DNA of 8,865 nt. It comes from JAQBDA01 sp032124675 (GTDB taxonomy: Bacteria; Chloroflexota; Anaerolineae; Anaerolineales; UBA4823). The stretch lies in assembly GCA_032124675.1 (NCBI GenBank), contig JAQBDA010000272.1:1-8865 (forward strand). The letters run 5' to 3'. The notes under the pieces are model-generated. The model was not told the origin of the DNA. It was given only the letters and a program-made list of their open reading frames with translations, and searched no databases. The translations under genes and the position numbers were made by a program. Position 1 is the stretch's first letter. The number at the start of each line of letters is the position of its first letter. Below are positions 5,304 to 8,865 of the stretch, piece by piece.

Positions 5304-7994
5304 ATGGCTACCACAATTCTAGCCACAAAGCTATTTGTCCCCCCACCTCGGTCTAAAATTGTTCTCCGTCCGCGCCTGGTCGAGCGGTTGAACGAGTGTC
5401 TCTCTTCGTCCTGCAGGCTAATGCTTATCTCAGCATCTGCTGGTTTTGGTAAAACCACACTGGTCAGCGAATGGTGCGCCGGTTTCGGACGACCGGTCGC
5501 CTGGCTGTCGTTGGACGAAAGGGATAATGACCCATCACGCTTTCTGACTTATTTCATTGCGGCTTCGCAGACCATCAATGCAGAGATTGGCGCTGGGCTC
5601 CTGGGTGCGCTCCAATCCCCCCAGCCGCCATCGATCGAATCGATTCTGACAACCCTAATCAATGAGATTGCCACCGTTCAGGACAATTTCGTACTTGTAC
5701 TGGACGACTTCCATGTGATCGATTCCAAACCGGTTGGCGTGTCAACATCCGTTGACGAAGTCCTCACCTTTCTGCTTGATCACCTACCAGCCCAGATGCA
5801 CCTGGTCATCGTTACCCGTGAGGATCCACATCTGCCCCTGGCCCGGTTACGCGTCCGGGGCCAATTGAGCGAACTGCGCGCCGCTGATTTGCGTTTCACC
5901 CCCGCCGAAGCCGCCGATTTTCTCAACCAGGTGATGGGCCTGAACCTCTCGGCGGAAGAGATCGCTGCGCTGGAAACCCGCACCGAAGGCTGGATTGCGG
6001 GTTTGCAATTGGCCGCGCTTTCCATGCAGGGGCATAAAGACACCGCCGGGTTCATCCAATCCTTCACCGGCAGCCACCATTTCGTGCTGGACTATTTGAT
6101 GGAAGAAGTCCTGGGGCGTCAGCCCGAAAACATCCAGGCTTTTCTCCTACGCACTTCTATCCTTGACCGCATGTGTGGCTCGCTTTGTGACGCCGTCCTG
6201 CTTGACCCATCCACTTCGGGGCAGGAAATCCTTGAACGTCTCGAACACATAAACCTATTCATTGTCCCTCTGGATAATGAACGGCGTTGGTATCGCTATC
6301 ACCATCTATTTGCTGAATTGCTGCGCCAGCGGTTGCAGCAAAGCGCATCTTTAGGAAATGAAGAGGCAGGTCCAGCCGAATACCACATTCGTGCCAGCGT
6401 ATGGTTTGAAGACAATGACTTGATGATCGAAGCTTTTCAACATGCGACTGCTGCCAATGATATTGAACGCGCCGAGCGATTAATGGCAGAAGGCAAGGTG
6501 CCCTTGCACTTTCGCGATGTGGCAACCACAACCCTGAATTGGCTGGAGGCACTGCCAAGATCGGTGATGGATGCCAGACCCTGGTTGTGGGTGAGATCTG
6601 CCACGTCAGCGCTAATGTCTGGGCAGGCAACTGGTGTCGAAGAAAAACTTCACGCGGCTGAGGCTGCTGTATCTGCCACCCTGCAAGGCGCTGAACCGGA
6701 TGAAAAGACCAGCGACCTGATCGGACAAATTGCCGCCGTAAGAGCCACATTGGCCCACATCCGGTACCATCCGGAAGTTACGATCATCCAGGCAGGCCGC
6801 GCCCTGGAATACCTGCACCCCGACAACCTGCATTTCCGCAGCAGGGCTACTTGGTCACTGGGATTTGCTTACAAGCTCCAGGGGAAACGTGCCGCGGCCC
6901 GCGAGGCCTATACCGAGGCTATCAGACTGGCATCCGGGAGTATCTACTACACTGTTCTGACTTCAAACGGCTTGGGTGAATTACAGGAATCTGAAAACCA
7001 GCTTTATCAGGCAGCCGAAACCTATCGGCACTCCTTGCAACTGCTTAGTGAGCAGGGAAAGCTGAATGCCAGCGAAGAGGATATTGGCCTGGCCCGCATC
7101 TACTACGAGTGGGACGAACTGGATGCCGCTGAGATGCATGCGCAGCAGAGTCTTCAACAGGCGAGGCTGTATGATCGCACAATTGACAGATTCATTATTT
7201 GCGAAGTGTTTCTGGCCCGCCTGAAACTGGCCCGGGGCGAAGTGTCCGAGGCGGCCACAATGTTAGCGGAAACCGAGCAGTCCGTGCGCCAGAATAACTT
7301 TGTGCAGCGGATACCAGAGGTAGCTGCTGCACAAGTGCTTGTCTTGCTTCGACAGGGCGATTTGTCCGCTGCTGGACAATTGGCTCAAGCACACGAACTC
7401 CCCCTCAGCCAGGCACGCGTGCTCATCGCCCAGAACGACCCATCTGCCGCGTTAGCAGTGCTGGAACCATTTCGCCAAAGAATGGAAGCAAAAGGTTGGG
7501 CAGATGAACGACTCAAGGCAATCGTGTTACAGGCGGTCGCTCAGTATGCACACAGCGAAATGGACAAGGCCACGGAATTGCTAGTTGAGGCGCTGACGCT
7601 GGCAGAGCCGGGGGGCTTCATCCGTCTCTTTGTGGACGAAGGTATCCCAATGGCCCAATTATTACTCGAAACAGCCTCGCATGGGGTTATGCCGGACTAT
7701 GTCGCCAAGTTGCTGGCAGCATTTGAAGCCGAGAAGCAAAAAAGCGAAGATAAAACTTCTCTGCCCCCCGCCAGGCGCTTGATCGAGTCAGCGCCTCTAA
7801 TCGAGGCGTTAAGCCAACGCGAGTTAGAAATACTAAAGTTGATTGCCCAGGGGCTATCGAATCGAGAGATTGGCGAGCGGCTTTTCCTGGCTCTGGACAC
7901 GATCAAAGGGCATAACCGCAAAATCTTTGACAAACTGCAAGTGCAAAGTCGCACCGAAGCTATCGCCCGTGCCCACGAGTTGGGTTTGATTTAG
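5304..7994 (+). CDS. MalT-like LuxR-family ATP-dependent transcriptional regulator
   Basis: 896 residues, close to MalT (about 900), and complete. The start is fixed by the family's conserved N-terminus (ATTILATKLFVPPPRSKIVL, RPRLVERLNE) although no ribosome-binding site precedes it. A STAND-type NTPase follows: Walker A SASAGFGKTT (residues 43-52), Walker B FVLVLDDFHVID (129-140) and VTREDPHLPLARLRVRGQL as the sensor segment, then the winged-helix linker with YRYHHLFAELLRQRL. Residues about 370-800 are an alpha-helical TPR-like sensor domain. The last 61 residues (836-896) are a LuxR helix-turn-helix (LSQRELEILKLIAQGLSNRE, then DTIKGHNRKIFDKLQ). By family knowledge it oligomerises on ligand and ATP binding and activates promoters; the ligand is unknown. 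It reads towards the 90-residue gene downstream, a possible target. No terminator is visible after it. Confidence 0.95.
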   Translation: MATTILATKLFVPPPRSKIVLRPRLVERLNECLSSSCRLMLISASAGFGKTTLVSEWCAGFGRPVAWLSLDERDNDPSRFLTYFIAASQTINAEIGAGLLGALQSPQPPSIESILTTLINEIATVQDNFVLVLDDFHVIDSKPVGVSTSVDEVLTFLLDHLPAQMHLVIVTREDPHLPLARLRVRGQLSELRAADLRFTPAEAADFLNQVMGLNLSAEEIAALETRTEGWIAGLQLAALSMQGHKDTAGFIQSFTGSHHFVLDYLMEEVLGRQPENIQAFLLRTSILDRMCGSLCDAVLLDPSTSGQEILERLEHINLFIVPLDNERRWYRYHHLFAELLRQRLQQSASLGNEEAGPAEYHIRASVWFEDNDLMIEAFQHATAANDIERAERLMAEGKVPLHFRDVATTTLNWLEALPRSVMDARPWLWVRSATSALMSGQATGVEEKLHAAEAAVSATLQGAEPDEKTSDLIGQIAAVRATLAHIRYHPEVTIIQAGRALEYLHPDNLHFRSRATWSLGFAYKLQGKRAAAREAYTEAIRLASGSIYYTVLTSNGLGELQESENQLYQAAETYRHSLQLLSEQGKLNASEEDIGLARIYYEWDELDAAEMHAQQSLQQARLYDRTIDRFIICEVFLARLKLARGEVSEAATMLAETEQSVRQNNFVQRIPEVAAAQVLVLLRQGDLSAAGQLAQAHELPLSQARVLIAQNDPSAALAVLEPFRQRMEAKGWADERLKAIVLQAVAQYAHSEMDKATELLVEALTLAEPGGFIRLFVDEGIPMAQLLLETASHGVMPDYVAKLLAAFEAEKQKSEDKTSLPPARRLIESAPLIEALSQRELEILKLIAQGLSNREIGERLFLALDTIKGHNRKIFDKLQVQSRTEAIARAHELGLI

Positions 7995-8044
7995 CCTTTA
8001 AATTTCCTCAACACCCCCACAACTAAAAACAACACCTATAACCA

Positions 8045-8056
8045 ACACTTAAGTGT
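8045..8056. promoter_or_regulatory. Perfect 12-bp palindrome ACACTTAAGTGT, operator candidate
   Basis: The 12 bases are fully self-complementary. AACACT at its left edge (8044-8049) recurs in the same orientation at 8066-8071, 22 bp on, about two helical turns. The site lies just downstream of a -10-like TATAAC (8037-8042) and 90-101 nt before the start of the 90-residue gene. It is a candidate binding site for the upstream MalT-like regulator or another dimeric protein. Confidence 0.35.
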
Positions 8057-8084
8057 CTGTTCGTTAACACTGTCTGGGGGATAT

Positions 8085-8146
8085 TATCTCTGTACACTAA
8101 TCTAGTGGCACGGACTGAAAGACCGGCCACAAAAGGTACAGAGATA
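8085..8146 (+). promoter_or_regulatory. Nested hairpin leader covering the start codon of the 90-residue gene
   Basis: TATCTCTGTAC (8085-8095) and GTACAGAGATA (8136-8146) form a perfect 11-bp outer stem. The right arm includes the last G of the Shine-Dalgarno (AAAAGG, 8131-8136) and the A of the ATG at 8146. Inside the loop, GTGGC (8105-8109) pairs with GCCAC (8126-8130) and CGG (8111-8113) with CCG (8123-8125), with one bulged A (8110) and a 9-nt loop ACTGAAAGA. In RNA this would restrict access to the start site, as a cis-regulatory leader or thermosensor-like element does. I match it to no known riboswitch class. It requires transcription to begin before 8085. Confidence 0.5.
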
Positions 8147-8418
8147 TGCGAAACAAATTCAATCCAAAAACGAACACAAGTCAACCCATAGTCTATCAAA
8201 TCAGGGTCAAGGGCCATTTAGGTTCTCAGTGGACAGACTGGTTTGATGGCCTGATCATCACGCTGGAAGAGGATGGCAGCACGCTTCTTACTGGCCCGGT
8301 AGTTGACCAGGCCGCCTTGCATGGCTTGCTCAAAAAAGTGCGTGATCTGGGCATGCCATTGCTCTCGGTCTGTCCTGTTGAAAACAGCCAGTCGGATCAG
8401 TCAGATGTCAAATCGTAA
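8146..8418 (+). CDS. Small conserved hypothetical protein, 90 residues
   Basis: I recognise the pattern as a recurrent unannotated family but know no function for it. The core (residues 16-75) starts with VYQIRVKGHLGSQWTDWFDG, with two Trp (29 and 32) around an acidic residue. A hairpin-like IITLEEDGSTLLTGPV segment follows, then DQAALHGLLKKVRDLGMPLL, which looks like one amphipathic helix and a final strand. This suggests a small soluble alpha/beta fold that may dimerise. There is no signal peptide, no Cys/His metal site (only Cys76) and no catalytic motif. The polar tail (ENSQSDQSDVKS) looks disordered. The start has AAAAGG at 8131-8136, 9 nt upstream, within the leader hairpin. The stop TAA at 8416-8418 abuts an ATG that opens the frame leading into the DUF6326 gene. 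Confidence 0.8.
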   Translation: MRNKFNPKTNTSQPIVYQIRVKGHLGSQWTDWFDGLIITLEEDGSTLLTGPVVDQAALHGLLKKVRDLGMPLLSVCPVENSQSDQSDVKS

Positions 8419-8556
8419 ATGGATAGTAGCACCTTGGAAAGGAGATTTGCCTTTGATACCATTTCCAGCCCATTTCAGCCCCCGGTAACTGGATGGCGAC
8501 CAATTCAAGTGCAACTCAATGAAACTCACCTATATCGTTCAAATAAAGGAGAAAAG

Positions 8557-8865
8557 ATGAATAAAAGCACAACCCCTACGAAAAAGATCGATACGAAAGT
8601 CCTGCTCTCGACCCTGTGGATCATGGTGATGATCAACATGCTGAAAGCGGACATCCTTTCACTATCCATCCCCGGCGCGGCGGAAGAAGTGGCAAGAACC
8701 GCGACCAGCGCTGGCGCATCCATTCCCCAATTGATGTTGATCGGGGCGATCATGGGGCAACTCGGCATTGCCATGATCATCCTGTCTCGCGTGTTGAAGT
8801 ACGGAATCAATCGCTGGGTCAATATCGTCGTGGGCATCGTCATAATTGCCTATATCTGGGGGGGC
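8557..8865 (+). CDS. DUF6326-family membrane protein, N-terminal part (3' end outside window)
   Basis: 103 codons to the right edge with no stop. The chosen ATG has AAAGGAG at 8545-8551 spaced 5 nt. After a short charged head (residues 1-14) there is a first membrane helix (about 15-30, LLSTLWIMVMINML), a loop with KADILSLSIPGAAEEVA, a second helix (about 57-77, PQLMLIGAIMGQLGIAMIIL) and a third beginning at WVNIVVGIVIIAYIW (87-101). The LSTLWIMVM start, the acidic ADILSL..PG loop and RVLKYGINRWVNI between helices 2 and 3 are what I associate with DUF6326, small inner-membrane proteins of unknown function. The same frame is open back to an ATG at 8419, allowing a 46-residue extension, but that start has no ribosome-binding site and the extension is not family-like. 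Probably co-transcribed with the 90-residue gene. Confidence 0.75.
   Translation, partial: MNKSTTPTKKIDTKVLLSTLWIMVMINMLKADILSLSIPGAAEEVARTATSAGASIPQLMLIGAIMGQLGIAMIILSRVLKYGINRWVNIVVGIVIIAYIWGG

Noticed and set aside
1..8865. CRISPR array, tRNA, intact insertion sequence or toxin-antitoxin pair
   Set aside because: I saw no regularly spaced repeats, no cloverleaf-like sequence, no transposase motifs with terminal repeats, and no paired small genes of known toxin or antitoxin type.

Overview
The window most resembles a moderate-GC Chloroflexota (Anaerolineae-like) chromosome. This is an inference from the gene content: two large ATPase/TPR-type LuxR regulators close together, a DUF6094-type gene remnant, a DUF6326 membrane protein and a small recurrent hypothetical protein. 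No rRNA, tRNA, CRISPR array or intact insertion sequence is visible.

Layout, left to right. (1) Positions 2-1348 hold the C-terminal part of a LuxR-family regulator cut by the window edge; it ends at a good intrinsic terminator (1446-1479). (2) A sigma70-type promoter at 1574-1602 is straddled by an 8-bp-arm inverted repeat. It drives a tight three-gene plus-strand operon: an SRPBCC protein (1656-2117), a SnoaL-like protein (2143-2571) and a GT1 glycosyltransferase (2600-3883). The gaps are 25 and 28 bp and each gene has its own Shine-Dalgarno. The set looks like a small-molecule tailoring cassette, but no substrate can be read from the sequence. (3) Positions 3967-5036 on the minus strand carry a decayed DUF6094-type methyltransferase-like gene broken by at least four frameshifts, probably with an internal deletion. 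It still has its start codon and ribosome-binding site. (4) A complete 896-residue MalT-like LuxR regulator (5304-7994) has no Shine-Dalgarno. A perfect TATAAT lies exactly where a leaderless transcript starting at the ATG would need it. (5) After it come a 90-residue conserved hypothetical protein (8146-8418) and the first 103 codons of a DUF6326 membrane protein (8557 to the right edge).

Gene-free stretches. The 1349-1655 gap (307 bp) holds the terminator, a weak inverted repeat and the operator/promoter. The 5037-5303 gap holds an orphan minus-strand Shine-Dalgarno, an imperfect inverted repeat and two TATAAT boxes. The 7995-8145 gap holds a perfect 12-bp palindrome and a nested hairpin whose outer stem covers the start codon of the 90-residue gene. 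The 8419-8556 gap is open in frame with the DUF6326 gene.

No complete new defence or biosynthetic system can be claimed. The most unusual elements are the structured leader before the 90-residue gene, the dyad on the cassette promoter, the probable leaderless regulator and the heavily frameshifted methyltransferase-like remnant.
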